Positions 1 through 6,691 of a DNA stretch of 7,207 nt are shown piece by piece. Source of the stretch: Acidimicrobiia bacterium. GTDB taxonomy: Bacteria > Actinomycetota > Acidimicrobiia > Spongiisociales > UBA5794. The first letter of the stretch is position 1. Each line of letters opens with the position of its first letter. Made by a program: the position numbers and the translations under genes. Where the stretch lies: contig JAUVNV010000132.1 in assembly GCA_030599515.1 (NCBI GenBank), positions 1 through 7,207 on the forward strand, in the 5' to 3' direction. The notes beneath the pieces were generated by a model that did not search any database, was not told where the DNA came from, and saw only the letters and a list, made by a program, of their open reading frames with translations.

Positions 1-146
1 CCGCAAGCCGAACGCCGGCCGCGGCTGATCACGCCCCCCAGCCGTCTGCTGTTTCGACACCCCGATTCGGACCCGGTCGCTGACACGCGTCATGTGCTCA
101 CCGTACGGGCAGGGTCACCCGCGGTCTAGGTGTCTGACAGAGGTAG
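1..146. other. Left edge without a confident gene; possible tail of a plus-strand gene
   Basis: No gene can be supported here. The second plus-strand frame reads RKPNAGRG and stops with TGA at 26-28. All eight of its sense codons end in G or C, so it could be the end of a gene entering from the left, but the stretch is too short to decide. The first frame stays open to a TAG at 127-129 with a less biased third position. A 6-bp perfect hairpin, CGGCTG at 22-27 with CAGCCG at 39-44, overlaps the TGA and could belong to a terminator. It lacks a T-run. Confidence 0.2.
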
Positions 147-171
147 TCGGTACTCGGTACTCGGTACTCGG
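147..171 (+). repeat. Short heptanucleotide tandem array, unit TCGGTAC, 3.6 copies
   Basis: Three exact head-to-tail copies of TCGGTAC lie at 147-153, 154-160 and 161-167, followed by a partial TCGG to 171. The 7-bp unit is not a multiple of three and no supported gene runs through it. Rotated, the unit is CGGTACT. The larger array 23 bp downstream reads CGGTATC on the opposite strand, so the two arrays are related inverted heptamers sharing the core CGGTA. Confidence 0.9.
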
Positions 172-193
172 CGGAGAGCCTGCTACACCCTCG

Positions 194-256
<63 letters not shown>

Positions 257-274
257 ACGATGAGCGAAGCGAGT

Positions 275-1648
275 TCAAATGCCGAGTTGCAGGCGAAGAT
301 CCTCACCTGCGGCCTTGTCCGTCGACACGATCCAGTAGAGGGCATCATCGATGCGATCGATGAATGAGTAGACCGAACCCTGGCGGTACAGCAGACCACC
401 GCCCGACTCCTCCGCCGGGCCTGCGTTTATGGAATCACGGATGTGGGCGATCAGAGCGTCGGCCAGCTCTTCGGCATCTCGTTCGGAGTCGCCGACGTAG
501 GACAGCGCCATCGCCACTTCTCCCCCGCGTGAGAACACGCGGTAGGTGTCGTTCCCCCATCCGGCGGCCGCCTGGGTTGCTTCCCCGGGCAGCACGCTCT
601 CGTTGAGAATGAGCCGCCAACCCCACTCGCCGAACGTCGCTTCATCGTGCAGATCCCACCCATCGAGCTCCACGGTCAGCAACGCCAGGTCCCGCGGCTG
701 CTCACGGCGTTCGTACTTCGCGACGTCGAGTATCTGCTCGGTCGTCTCGGGTGGTGCCTGATAGGCATCGTCAACGGCGGCGAGACCACCAGCTGAAACT
801 ATCGCGTCGACGAATGTGAGCCCCTGTTTGTACGGGAACATGAGGTCGGCCCGCATCCACGCCGGAACCGTTTCGAGCACGGACGAGTCGTAGCTCAGAG
901 CCTCGGTTGCTGCTTGAACTGCTTCGAGCGGGCTCATACCCTCCATGAAGACGAACTGCGATCGGGTTGCGTCACCCTCGATGAGCGCTTGGAACGCCGA
1001 TGCGTCATCCCCGGTGCCGTCGTCGATGAGCGTCTGGTAGTCATCGTTGAAATCGAAGTGCTGGTCGGTGAGCGCGTGTACGAGTTCATGAAGCACCGTG
1101 ATCTCCTGAAGCGGCGTGAAGCCGTCTGGTGCGGCGGGAACGACCATCTCTTGGGTATCGCCGTCGTAGAATCCGGCGACTTGTTCGGCGTAGAGATCGA
1201 TGAGCAGTGTGTAGAGATTCGTCCCCGGGCTGAGCATCCCGAGCATCGAGAAGAAGGCACTATCGACGGCCAGTTCGTCCTCGTCGAGATCTTCGGCGAT
1301 GAGGTCGGCAACCCGTTGCGTGAACTCCGCGTCGTCGAGGATGACGACGGTCGGGGTCGCGATGAACGGGATACCGCGGACTTGCTCGGCTTCGACCATC
1401 AGCTCGACGAGTTCAGCACGCATCTCTTCGACGATCGTCGGGTCAATCGATTCCGATGCCGTGCCCGGCACCGAGATCGAGACCTCGGGAACCGTCGTGG
1501 TGGTCGTGTCCTGTTCGGCGACGGTGGTCGTGGTGTCCAGCGTTGCCGTCGTCGTTGTCGGGTCCGCCCCAGGACTGCAAGCCGCGGCGATCAGAGAGAA
1601 GACGAGAACGAATCCCGCGAACGAGCGAAGGGTCTGAGGCTGGTGCAC
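275..1648 (-). CDS. Secreted zinc-metallopeptidase-like lipoprotein
   Basis: From the GTG at 1648 the protein is 457 aa. The N-terminus has one Arg, then a hydrophobic core ending in IAAAC. This is a lipoprotein signal with the lipidated cysteine at residue 24, so the mature protein should be anchored outside the cytoplasmic membrane. A threonine-rich linker with runs of four or five Thr spans about 31-53. The catalytic region carries HELVH at 187-191 (zinc ligands H187 and H191, general base E188), followed by LIEGDA at 222-227, where E224 is the likely third ligand as in gluzincin-type peptidases. The upstream AEQVAGFYD segment is also typical of such proteins. Substrate unknown. A TTG at 1705 would add 19 residues but lies in the loop of an inverted repeat, with the next codons in its stem, and gives an over-long n-region, so the GTG is preferred although its ribosome site is weak. 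It lies 101 nt after glgC and may or may not share its transcript. Confidence 0.8.
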   Translation of the reverse strand: MHQPQTLRSFAGFVLVFSLIAAACSPGADPTTTTATLDTTTTVAEQDTTTTTVPEVSISVPGTASESIDPTIVEEMRAELVELMVEAEQVRGIPFIATPTVVILDDAEFTQRVADLIAEDLDEDELAVDSAFFSMLGMLSPGTNLYTLLIDLYAEQVAGFYDGDTQEMVVPAAPDGFTPLQEITVLHELVHALTDQHFDFNDDYQTLIDDGTGDDASAFQALIEGDATRSQFVFMEGMSPLEAVQAATEALSYDSSVLETVPAWMRADLMFPYKQGLTFVDAIVSAGGLAAVDDAYQAPPETTEQILDVAKYERREQPRDLALLTVELDGWDLHDEATFGEWGWRLILNESVLPGEATQAAAGWGNDTYRVFSRGGEVAMALSYVGDSERDAEELADALIAHIRDSINAGPAEESGGGLLYRQGSVYSFIDRIDDALYWIVSTDKAAGEDLRLQLGI

Positions 1649-1689
1649 GAGCCGGAGGCTACCGCTCCGCTCGAGAAACGCGACGATCA

Positions 1690-1743
1690 GGCGTCTGGCG
1701 TACAAAAGTGACCGAATCGCCGCCGTTTCCTACGCCAGACGCC
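1690..1743 (-). terminator. Perfect 13-bp inverted repeat between glgC and the lipoprotein gene
   Basis: The arms GGCGTCTGGCGTA (1690-1702) and TACGCCAGACGCC (1731-1743) are exact reverse complements separated by 28 nt. On the minus strand the hairpin begins 6 nt after the glgC TGA and ends 41 nt before the lipoprotein GTG. It could be an intrinsic terminator or attenuator for the glgC transcript, or a stabilising or processing hairpin between cistrons. No uninterrupted T-run follows the downstream arm, so factor-independent termination is uncertain. The structure itself is certain; the role is inference. Confidence 0.55.
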
Positions 1744-1749
1744 AAAGGG

Positions 1750-2982
1750 TCAGGCAGGATCGACCTTTTCACCCTTGCCGATGACGACCAATCCGGACTC
1801 TGTGACCGTGAAGCGATCACGGTCGGCGTGTGAGTCGACACCGATCTGGACTCCATCCGGTATCACGACGTTCTTGTCGATGATCGCTCTGCGGATCACG
1901 GCGCCTCGACCGACCTCGACACCCTGGAGCAGCAAGGAGTCCTCGACGGATGCGTAGGAGTGAAGGCGGACGTTCGACGAGAGGATCGATCGACGGGCCA
2001 CACTCCCCGAGACCACAACACCGGCCCCAACGATCGACTCGTACGCAGCTCCCCTGCGATCGTCCAGATCGAACACGAACTTGGCCGGTGGGAACGGAGG
2101 CCGGTGGGTCAGAATCGGCCAATGACGGTTGTAGTACGAGAAGATCGGATCAACGGCGATCGTGTCCATGTTCGCCTGGTAGTAGGCATCGAGCGTTCCG
2201 ACGTCCCTCCAGTATCCACGTTCGCGGTCGTGCTGACCGGGGACCACGTTGTTCGCGAAGTCGTAGACCCGGGCGGCGCCCTGAGCCACGAGCGCCGGGA
2301 TGATGTTCCCACCCATGTCGTGCTTGGAGTCTTCATCTTGAGCATCGGCGGAGACGACCTCCCGCAGGATCTTGGTCTCGAAGACGTAGTTGCCCATCGA
2401 GACGAAGGCAGAGGATGGATCCCTGGGGATCGGCTTCGGATGTTCCGGCTTCTCCTGGAACGAGATGATCTTGCCGTGCTCGTCGGCTTCGATCACACCG
2501 AAGTCAGAGGCCTCCTCGATCGGGACCCGGATCCCCGCGACCGTGACGCCTGCTCCCGATTCGACGTGCTGGCTCACCATCTGGCGTGGGTCCATGCGAT
2601 AGATGTGATCGGCCCCGAAGATGATGACATGATCGGGTTGTTCGTCGGTGAGTATGTTGAAGTTCTGGAAGATCGCGTCGGCCGACCCGGAGAACCAGTA
2701 CGGTCCGCGGCGCATCTGCGCGGGGACGGGTGTGATGTAGTTCCCGAGCATCTCGCTCATCGACCAGCCGAGCGCGAGGTGCCGATCGAGGCTGTGGCTC
2801 TTGTACTGGGTCAGGACGGCGATCTTGCGGTACCCGGCGTTGACGAGATTCGACAGGACGAAGTCGATCAGGCGGTAGATACCGCCGAACGGAACGGCGG
2901 GTTTTGACCGATCCCGGGTAAGAGGCCAGAGGCGCTTGCCTTCTCCACCGGCGAGGACGAGGGCGATGACTTTCGGTTCCAT
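1750..2982 (-). CDS. glgC: Glucose-1-phosphate adenylyltransferase (ADP-glucose pyrophosphorylase)
   Basis: This 410-aa protein has the usual length for bacterial GlgC, which makes ADP-glucose and pyrophosphate from ATP and glucose-1-phosphate in the cytoplasm, the committed step of glycogen synthesis. The nucleotidyltransferase domain opens with LAGGEGKRLWPLT (10-22) and the RSKPAVPFGG segment (25-34). It continues with FSGSADAIFQN (97-107), GADHIYRMD (123-131), the FQEKP sugar-phosphate site with Lys178, SMGNYVFETKIL (195-206) and GYWRDVGT (256-263). A left-handed beta-helix with hexapeptide-like repeats follows at about 315-385. The frame stays open upstream to 3120, but the ATG at 2982 begins exactly at the family N-terminus, and the extension would only shadow the neighbouring gene. 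The start lies 10 nt after the channel stop, suggesting co-transcription. No strong Shine-Dalgarno is visible, so translation may depend on coupling. No glycogen synthase or branching enzyme is in the window. Confidence 0.97.
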   Translation of the reverse strand: MEPKVIALVLAGGEGKRLWPLTRDRSKPAVPFGGIYRLIDFVLSNLVNAGYRKIAVLTQYKSHSLDRHLALGWSMSEMLGNYITPVPAQMRRGPYWFSGSADAIFQNFNILTDEQPDHVIIFGADHIYRMDPRQMVSQHVESGAGVTVAGIRVPIEEASDFGVIEADEHGKIISFQEKPEHPKPIPRDPSSAFVSMGNYVFETKILREVVSADAQDEDSKHDMGGNIIPALVAQGAARVYDFANNVVPGQHDRERGYWRDVGTLDAYYQANMDTIAVDPIFSYYNRHWPILTHRPPFPPAKFVFDLDDRRGAAYESIVGAGVVVSGSVARRSILSSNVRLHSYASVEDSLLLQGVEVGRGAVIRRAIIDKNVVIPDGVQIGVDSHADRDRFTVTESGLVVIGKGEKVDPA

Positions 2983-2992
2983 GGGGCGAAAC

Positions 2993-3757
2993 CTAGTCGT
3001 CGTCGACTGGGGCCGAATCGAGTCCGCGGGTACGCCCGCTCGTGTAGAGCGCAACGATGTAGGCGACGACGACCACGAGGTAGATCTGGCCGATGACGGC
3101 CACCCATCCGGCGGCGGCACGCCCGAACACCTCCACCGGAAAGAAGTCCCCGTATCCGACCGTCGTGATGGTCACGAGACTGAAGTACATGAAGACGGTG
3201 GTCGGTTTCGGGCTACCAAAGAACTCCCCCGTCGAGCCTCCCAACGTGTCGATGAACAGGAAGAGATAGGTCCCGGCGATGGCCATCATCAGATATACGC
3301 TCACGGCCCCGAGGAGGGTCTCTGCCGTGATCTCCTTGTGATGCATGAGTCGCAAGAGCACTAGGACCGGCGCGGCGACGACGAGGAGCAGCCAGAGAAG
3401 CCCACCGCGGGTCACATCGCCGAGCGGATGGAATGCTCCGAGGACAGATGCCGACACGGTGACAGCAACGGCTATCCATGCGAGCCGGCGTCCTCGGCGC
3501 CCGATTCCCGCCGCAGTGACAGCAAGCATGAGCATCGTCGCGGTGAGGATGGTGACCGTGACGGATAGGAACTCTCCGATGCCCTCGCCCTGGTCGAGAT
3601 CGACGAGGAGCAACAAGCCGACGGTGACAACAGAGACGACAAGCAGCAGATCGAACCGATCGTAGTACTTGTGCTGCGTCGGGTCTTTCCTGGCCATGGC
3701 TCCAGAGCGTAGACGGCCTTCCCTCAGAGAGACGCAGGAGACGCTTCCGCCGGTCAC
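2993..3757 (-). CDS. Six-TM potassium-channel-family membrane protein
   Basis: The 254-aa reading has four N-terminal hydrophobic segments at about 36-54, 62-85, 92-109 and 117-137. A two-TM pore module follows: an outer helix at 147-169, pore helix 187-198, the selectivity filter TTVGYGD at 198-204, and an inner helix at 216-239. TVGYGD is the canonical K+ filter, so a K+-conducting tetrameric channel of the Ion_trans_2 type is likely. The fourth segment lacks the regularly spaced arginines of a voltage sensor, and there is no RCK or cyclic-nucleotide domain; the tail ends in an acidic VDDD. The GTG at 3757 overlaps the acyltransferase stop as GTGA, which suggests translational coupling. An ATG at 3697 with GGAG just upstream would remove 20 non-membrane residues and is equally credible. 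Confidence 0.88.
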   Translation of the reverse strand: MTGGSVSCVSLREGRLRSGAMARKDPTQHKYYDRFDLLLVVSVVTVGLLLLVDLDQGEGIGEFLSVTVTILTATMLMLAVTAAGIGRRGRRLAWIAVAVTVSASVLGAFHPLGDVTRGGLLWLLLVVAAPVLVLLRLMHHKEITAETLLGAVSVYLMMAIAGTYLFLFIDTLGGSTGEFFGSPKPTTVFMYFSLVTITTVGYGDFFPVEVFGRAAAGWVAVIGQIYLVVVVAYIVALYTSGRTRGLDSAPVDDD

Positions 3758-5127
3758 GGCGATCGTTTCGAATCACTCGCTCGGGCGGAGCCGGCACCAG
3801 TTCCATCCCGAAGTCGCCCGAAGGCCGGGTACGCACCGACCAGGCCTGCGCCGACGATGGCGGCGACCGGGATGATCCAGTTGACTGCTGCCTCGGTCGT
3901 CGCAAGGCCGAAGTAGGCGATCGCGGCAGCCGAGCCGGCACAGAGCAACACACCGGCCGTCACATAGATGGTCTTCGCCGGCGGTGGATCCTTGGAGATC
4001 TTCCACTCGAACGGAGCGAACACCGCCACGAGGGCGATCGTGACACCGGACAGGATCAACAGCCACAACGGCCGCGTCAGCCACCACGCCGTGGTGCCGG
4101 GTTCGATCCGGAACATCGCCCCGTCGAACGTGAAGAGTCCCACGGCCGCAACGAGTGACATCGCTCCGAGGTGCCACAGGAATATGGTCATCAGCACTCC
4201 GGAGACCGCCACGACGGCGTGCCAGACTCGGAGCCGCCGCGTCAGTCGCTCGATCGCCGGGCGGGTGCCGAGGATGATGCCTGCCTGGACCGTACCGAGC
4301 AGAGCGATGCCGAACGTCGGCGGAGTCATGTTCGTGATCTCGGCACCGGGAATCCCGACCATCGCCACCGGGTACCAACCGGCCCAGGTCACGACAATCA
4401 GCGCACTGAGAGCGACTGAGAAGATCGCCCATCCCGTGCGGGGCCGGATCGGCCGGCCGATTCGGTCGCGATCTGCCCACCAGTACCCGGCCTGATGCAC
4501 CAGACCCCATACGAACACGTAGTTGATCCACCCAATGAGTTCGACGCCGAGTCCGAAACGGACAGCATCGACGGCAATCGCCGCTGCTGCAAGGGCGGTG
4601 ATGCTCCCCAATGGGTGCCGGCGCCACCAGCGGTGCGTCCACGGCGCCATCGCTGTGACCATCAGGTACACCGAGACGAACCACAACGGCACTGTCGCCG
4701 ACATCGCTCCAGCGTGCACGACCTCGGCGGGAACGAACCATCGCGTGGCCACGATGAGAAGCGTCCAGACGACAACAAGGGGAATCACCGGAGTGAAGAG
4801 GCGACGGACTCGCTTCGTGATCCAGGCGGGTGCGGTTTCCTCCCCTGCCTCAAGTCGGGACAGACCCCGGGCGTTCGCGTAGCCTCCGACGAAGAAGAAG
4901 ATCGGCATCACCTGAACGATCCACGTCACCCACGCCGCGTAGGGGATCCACTGGAGCGAGTTCATCAACTCGATCTCGTCGTTGGGTTGGAGCCAGATCG
5001 ACGCAGCGAGCCAATGTCCGAAGACCACGGTCAGGATCGCCACCGCCCGCCAGAAATCGATGACCCTGTTGCGCGACGCAGGGGTTTCGCGTGCGACCCG
5101 CCCCGTGTAGTCGAGGTACTTCACCAT
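3754..5127 (-). CDS. Multi-pass acyltransferase-3 family protein
   Basis: A 457-aa protein with ten or more hydrophobic segments. Near the N-terminus, RVIDFWRAVAILTVVFGHW matches the first helix of acyltransferase-3 (OafA-like) proteins, whose conserved histidine is H38 here. FFFVGGYAN at 77-85 and WHLGAM at 318-323 are further signatures of actinobacterial members. These enzymes move acyl groups, often acetyl, across or at the membrane onto sugars, glycans or lipids; the acceptor here cannot be read from sequence. The last 70 residues contain two extra hydrophobic segments and a polar Ser/Arg tail. The ATG at 5127 is chosen because GGGA lies 4 nt upstream; a GTG at 5151 would add eight residues. 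This is the first gene of the minus-strand run, and its TGA overlaps the possible GTG of the channel gene by 4 nt. Confidence 0.85.
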   Translation of the reverse strand: MVKYLDYTGRVARETPASRNRVIDFWRAVAILTVVFGHWLAASIWLQPNDEIELMNSLQWIPYAAWVTWIVQVMPIFFFVGGYANARGLSRLEAGEETAPAWITKRVRRLFTPVIPLVVVWTLLIVATRWFVPAEVVHAGAMSATVPLWFVSVYLMVTAMAPWTHRWWRRHPLGSITALAAAAIAVDAVRFGLGVELIGWINYVFVWGLVHQAGYWWADRDRIGRPIRPRTGWAIFSVALSALIVVTWAGWYPVAMVGIPGAEITNMTPPTFGIALLGTVQAGIILGTRPAIERLTRRLRVWHAVVAVSGVLMTIFLWHLGAMSLVAAVGLFTFDGAMFRIEPGTTAWWLTRPLWLLILSGVTIALVAVFAPFEWKISKDPPPAKTIYVTAGVLLCAGSAAAIAYFGLATTEAAVNWIIPVAAIVGAGLVGAYPAFGRLRDGTGAGSARASDSKRSP

Positions 5128-5459
5128 GGTGTCCCGCACCAATCCTGGCACATGATGCGCGAGACGCGGGTTCCTTGTTCGACTCCAGGTACTCGGCGCA
5201 AGCCCTGGTACGACTCGGCAGGTGTCGCATCGGACGGCACCAATCTCGCATCGGCCCTTGCCGTCTGGATAACGGTTCCCCTCCCCAGAAACGCGCCGGC
5301 CTGGGTCGCCCAGATTGGGTCCGCACCACGGCGATGACGCTGATAGCGTTGGCGATCAGACCTGGGGAGGTTCGTGCGTTCGGCAGGGTCGAGTTCCGTG
5401 CCACCAGACTGGCACGTCGGTGCGACTACCCGGGGAGCAATGAGCGAAGAGGAGAGACT
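5128..5459. promoter_or_regulatory. Divergent intergenic region between the acyltransferase and the YCII-like gene
   Basis: About 330 bp that must hold promoters for both flanking genes. I find no well-spaced -35/-10 pair on either strand. Two near-copies of one motif lie at 5185-5197 (CCAGGTACTCGGC) and 5204-5219 (CCTGGTACGACTCGGC), 19 bp apart. Their CCAGG and CCTGG ends can also pair. They could be an operator pair, but nothing else supports it. Longer frames crossing this region are extensions or antisense shadows of the neighbouring genes. Confidence 0.45.
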
Positions 5460-5750
5460 ATGAAGAAGTTCGTGTTCCTGACCTACGGATTCGTACCACC
5501 GACCCCCGAGATCATGGAGGCCTGGGGCAACTGGTTCGCATCGATCGGAGACAAGATGGTTGATAGCGGAGGTCCGTCCGGAGGCGGAAGAGAGATCACA
5601 CGAGCCGGTACCACGGACCTGCCCTTGGACCTGGATGCTTTCACCGGCTACGTCGTCATCAACGCTGCCGATCTCGACGAGGCAACAGCGATCGCCGAGA
5701 CCTGCCCGATCATCACCGCCATTCGAGTCTACGAAACAAGATCCATGTAG
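5460..5750 (+). CDS. Small YCII-related (DGPF-like) domain protein
   Basis: A 96-aa cytoplasmic protein. It starts MKKFVFLTYGF, and its second half contains FTGYVVINAADLDEATAIAETCP (about 65-87) followed by a VYE beta strand. This is the ending seen in YCII and DGPF proteins, where the GG/GYY strand, a D-L-D-E-A helix and a CP motif recur. The family adopts a dimeric alpha-beta barrel (ferredoxin-like) fold; molecular function is mostly unknown, and members often sit beside ECF sigma factors, which are absent here. The usual DGPF sequence is replaced by TTDLPLDLDAF at about 55-65. The ATG at 5460 is preceded by AGAGGAGAG, a strong ribosome site, and the frame shows no better start upstream. 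It lies alone on its strand and is followed by a terminator-like hairpin. Confidence 0.8.
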   Translation: MKKFVFLTYGFVPPTPEIMEAWGNWFASIGDKMVDSGGPSGGGREITRAGTTDLPLDLDAFTGYVVINAADLDEATAIAETCPIITAIRVYETRSM

Positions 5751-5765
5751 ACCCAAAGAGCTCCC

Positions 5766-5797
5766 GAAGGGGTGTCTCCGGCCGCCGATGCCCCTTC
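5766..5797 (+). terminator. Terminator-like hairpin after the YCII-like gene
   Basis: GAAGGGG (5766-5772) and CCCCTTC (5791-5797) form a perfect 7-bp stem around an 18-nt GC-rich loop, beginning 15 nt after the stop codon. There is no T-tract, which is common for actinobacterial terminators. The position fits termination of the plus-strand transcript. Confidence 0.45.
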
Positions 5798-6015
5798 ACA
5801 CGCCCCTCGATCCGCCCGGCAGAAGCGAGATCACTCCCGAGATCGTGACATGAAGGAACGGCAATGGTCGAACAATGCATACGATCCGACCAGCGACTCC
5901 CACATCGGGATGACCCGCCGTGAACCGGCCCGCCCGTCGCAACCACCACAGTCAGCACTATCGCGGATACACAGGCTTTGATCGACCTGGGCGAGTGGGT
6001 CCGCTCCCAATGAAG

Positions 6016-6050
6016 TGTGAGGGGCCGGAGATACCTCGCAGCCCCTCACA
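6016..6050 (-). terminator. Strong hairpin after the exported-protein gene, possibly bidirectional
   Basis: TGTGAGGGGC (6016-6025) and GCCCCTCACA (6041-6050) are perfect 10-bp complements around a 15-nt loop, and inside it GAG (6028-6030) can pair with CTC (6035-6037) over an AUAC tetraloop. It lies 15 nt past the TAG of the minus-strand gene and between two convergent genes, where a terminator is expected. It has no T-run on either side. Confidence 0.65.
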
Positions 6051-6065
6051 ACATGGCTAGGTGTT

Positions 6066-6422
6066 CTACTCCTCGTGCAGCGGATCTCCGGTTGGATTGC
6101 ACGAATTGCCGGGGTGGAAGAGATCACCCGGGGCAGGCCTGTAGTCATGCGGTATCTGTCCCCACGACTGTGTCACACCTGGATCGACATATATCTCGCC
6201 GTCGGGCTGGTCACTGTCCATTGCCCAGTCTTCCAGTCCCGAGAATGCACACAGCGATTTGCCGTTCAACGTGTGATGCGCTTCACCATCCCCGATGTGG
6301 CCGGGGTTCCAGAGAACCTTGCCGTTCCCGGTTACTTCACCTGCGAATGCGGCGCTGGCTCCCAGCGCCATCGCCATGACCATCAGGGCTGCAAGCAGCG
6401 TTGGAAGTGCGGATCGTCTCAT
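6066..6422 (-). CDS. Small exported protein of unknown function with two cysteines
   Basis: A 118-aa protein whose first 27 residues form a classical Sec signal peptide: two Arg at 2-3, a long hydrophobic core, and a predicted cleavage after ASAAFA before GEVTGNG. The mature protein has about 91 residues, is acidic and rich in Gly, Pro, Asp and His, and has exactly two cysteines: C58 in KSLCAFSGLED and C108 in GNSCNPTGD. They could form one disulfide outside the cell. No catalytic motif or second membrane segment is seen, and I do not assign a named family. The NGKSLCAFSGL segment recalls other small exported actinobacterial proteins (recollection, not a search). The ATG at 6422 is firm: GAGGAGG precedes it at correct spacing, and a frame extension to 6542 reads through the promoter. 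It is transcribed divergently from the Rrf2 gene. Confidence 0.82.
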   Translation of the reverse strand: MRRSALPTLLAALMVMAMALGASAAFAGEVTGNGKVLWNPGHIGDGEAHHTLNGKSLCAFSGLEDWAMDSDQPDGEIYVDPGVTQSWGQIPHDYRPAPGDLFHPGNSCNPTGDPLHEE

Positions 6423-6512
6423 GGATTCCTCCTCGTTGGATGGGCAGCAATCGCCCCAGATATGAGCAGTGCCATCCACCCCTCCCCGGGTTGCTCTCCG
6501 AGCACTGGCCCG

Positions 6513-6542
6513 AACATATCGCCCGACAACGGCACGGGTCAA
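6513..6542 (-). promoter_or_regulatory. Sigma-70-type promoter for the exported-protein gene
   Basis: On the minus strand TTGACC (6542-6537) and TATGTT (6518-6513) are separated by 18 nt, matching five of six and four of six positions of the vegetative consensus. Transcription would begin near 6506 and leave a leader of roughly 80 nt before the ATG at 6422. This is the best-formed promoter in the window. Confidence 0.6.
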
Positions 6543-6557
6543 CGCTCAATCGCCGCA

Positions 6558-6643
6558 ACGTTCAGAGCCCTGGTGAACGTCTGGGCATACGGGCGCTTGT
6601 CTCCGGGCCCGGGAGACGAACCTGCGCGACGTTGGAGAACGTC
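6558..6643 (+). promoter_or_regulatory. Three consecutive perfect hairpins upstream of the Rrf2 gene
   Basis: Hairpin A pairs ACGTTCA (6558-6564) with TGAACGT (6574-6580) over 9 nt. Hairpin B pairs GTCTCC (6599-6604) with GGAGAC (6612-6617) over GGGCCCG. Hairpin C pairs GACGTT (6628-6633) with AACGTC (6638-6643) over GGAG. Arms of A and C are interchangeable: AACGTC (6576-6581) can pair with GACGTT (6628-6633), and ACGTTC (6558-6563) with GAACGT (6637-6642), which gives one nested structure around B. This may be a regulatory leader, or a set of ACGTT half-sites for a DNA-binding protein. It lies between the exported-protein promoter and the regulator start. Confidence 0.45.
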
Positions 6644-6691
6644 CCCAAATCGCGCCCTGCGGAGATTCCCGCCCACGGTCGATCTGCCACG

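Larger units (their letters stand above)
5751..6065. other. Gene-free convergent region
   Basis: The stretch between the YCII-like gene and the end of the exported-protein gene holds two terminator-like hairpins and no gene I can support. The best short frame, an ATG at 5850 giving 43 residues (MKERQWSNNAYDP...), has no clear ribosome site and no recognisable motif. Another at 5864 gives 19 residues. Neither is annotated. Confidence 0.6.

Noticed and set aside
914..1711. 265-aa plus-strand frame
   Set aside because: It lies opposite the lipoprotein gene, which has a signal, linker and HExxH motif. The antisense frame is charged and low in hydrophobic residues, typical of GC-rich shadows.
1960..2907. 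315-aa plus-strand frame
   Set aside because: It is antisense to glgC, whose motifs are unmistakable along the whole length.
3773..4741. 322-aa minus-strand frame
   Set aside because: It is an arginine-rich out-of-frame reading of the acyltransferase gene with no membrane segments or motifs.
5167..5200. Possible tRNA T-arm remnant (GTTCGACTCC)
   Set aside because: A T-loop-like stretch with four of five stem pairs is present, but there is no matching acceptor strand, anticodon arm or CCA end, so it is not a tRNA or a supported attachment site.
4495..5337. 280-aa plus-strand frame
   Set aside because: It is antisense to the acyltransferase start and the intergenic region; rich in Arg, His and Pro, with no domain.
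5850..5981. 43-codon plus-strand frame MKERQWSNNAYDP...
   Set aside because: There is no clear ribosome site, mixed third-position bases and no recognisable motif. It sits between two convergent terminator-like hairpins.
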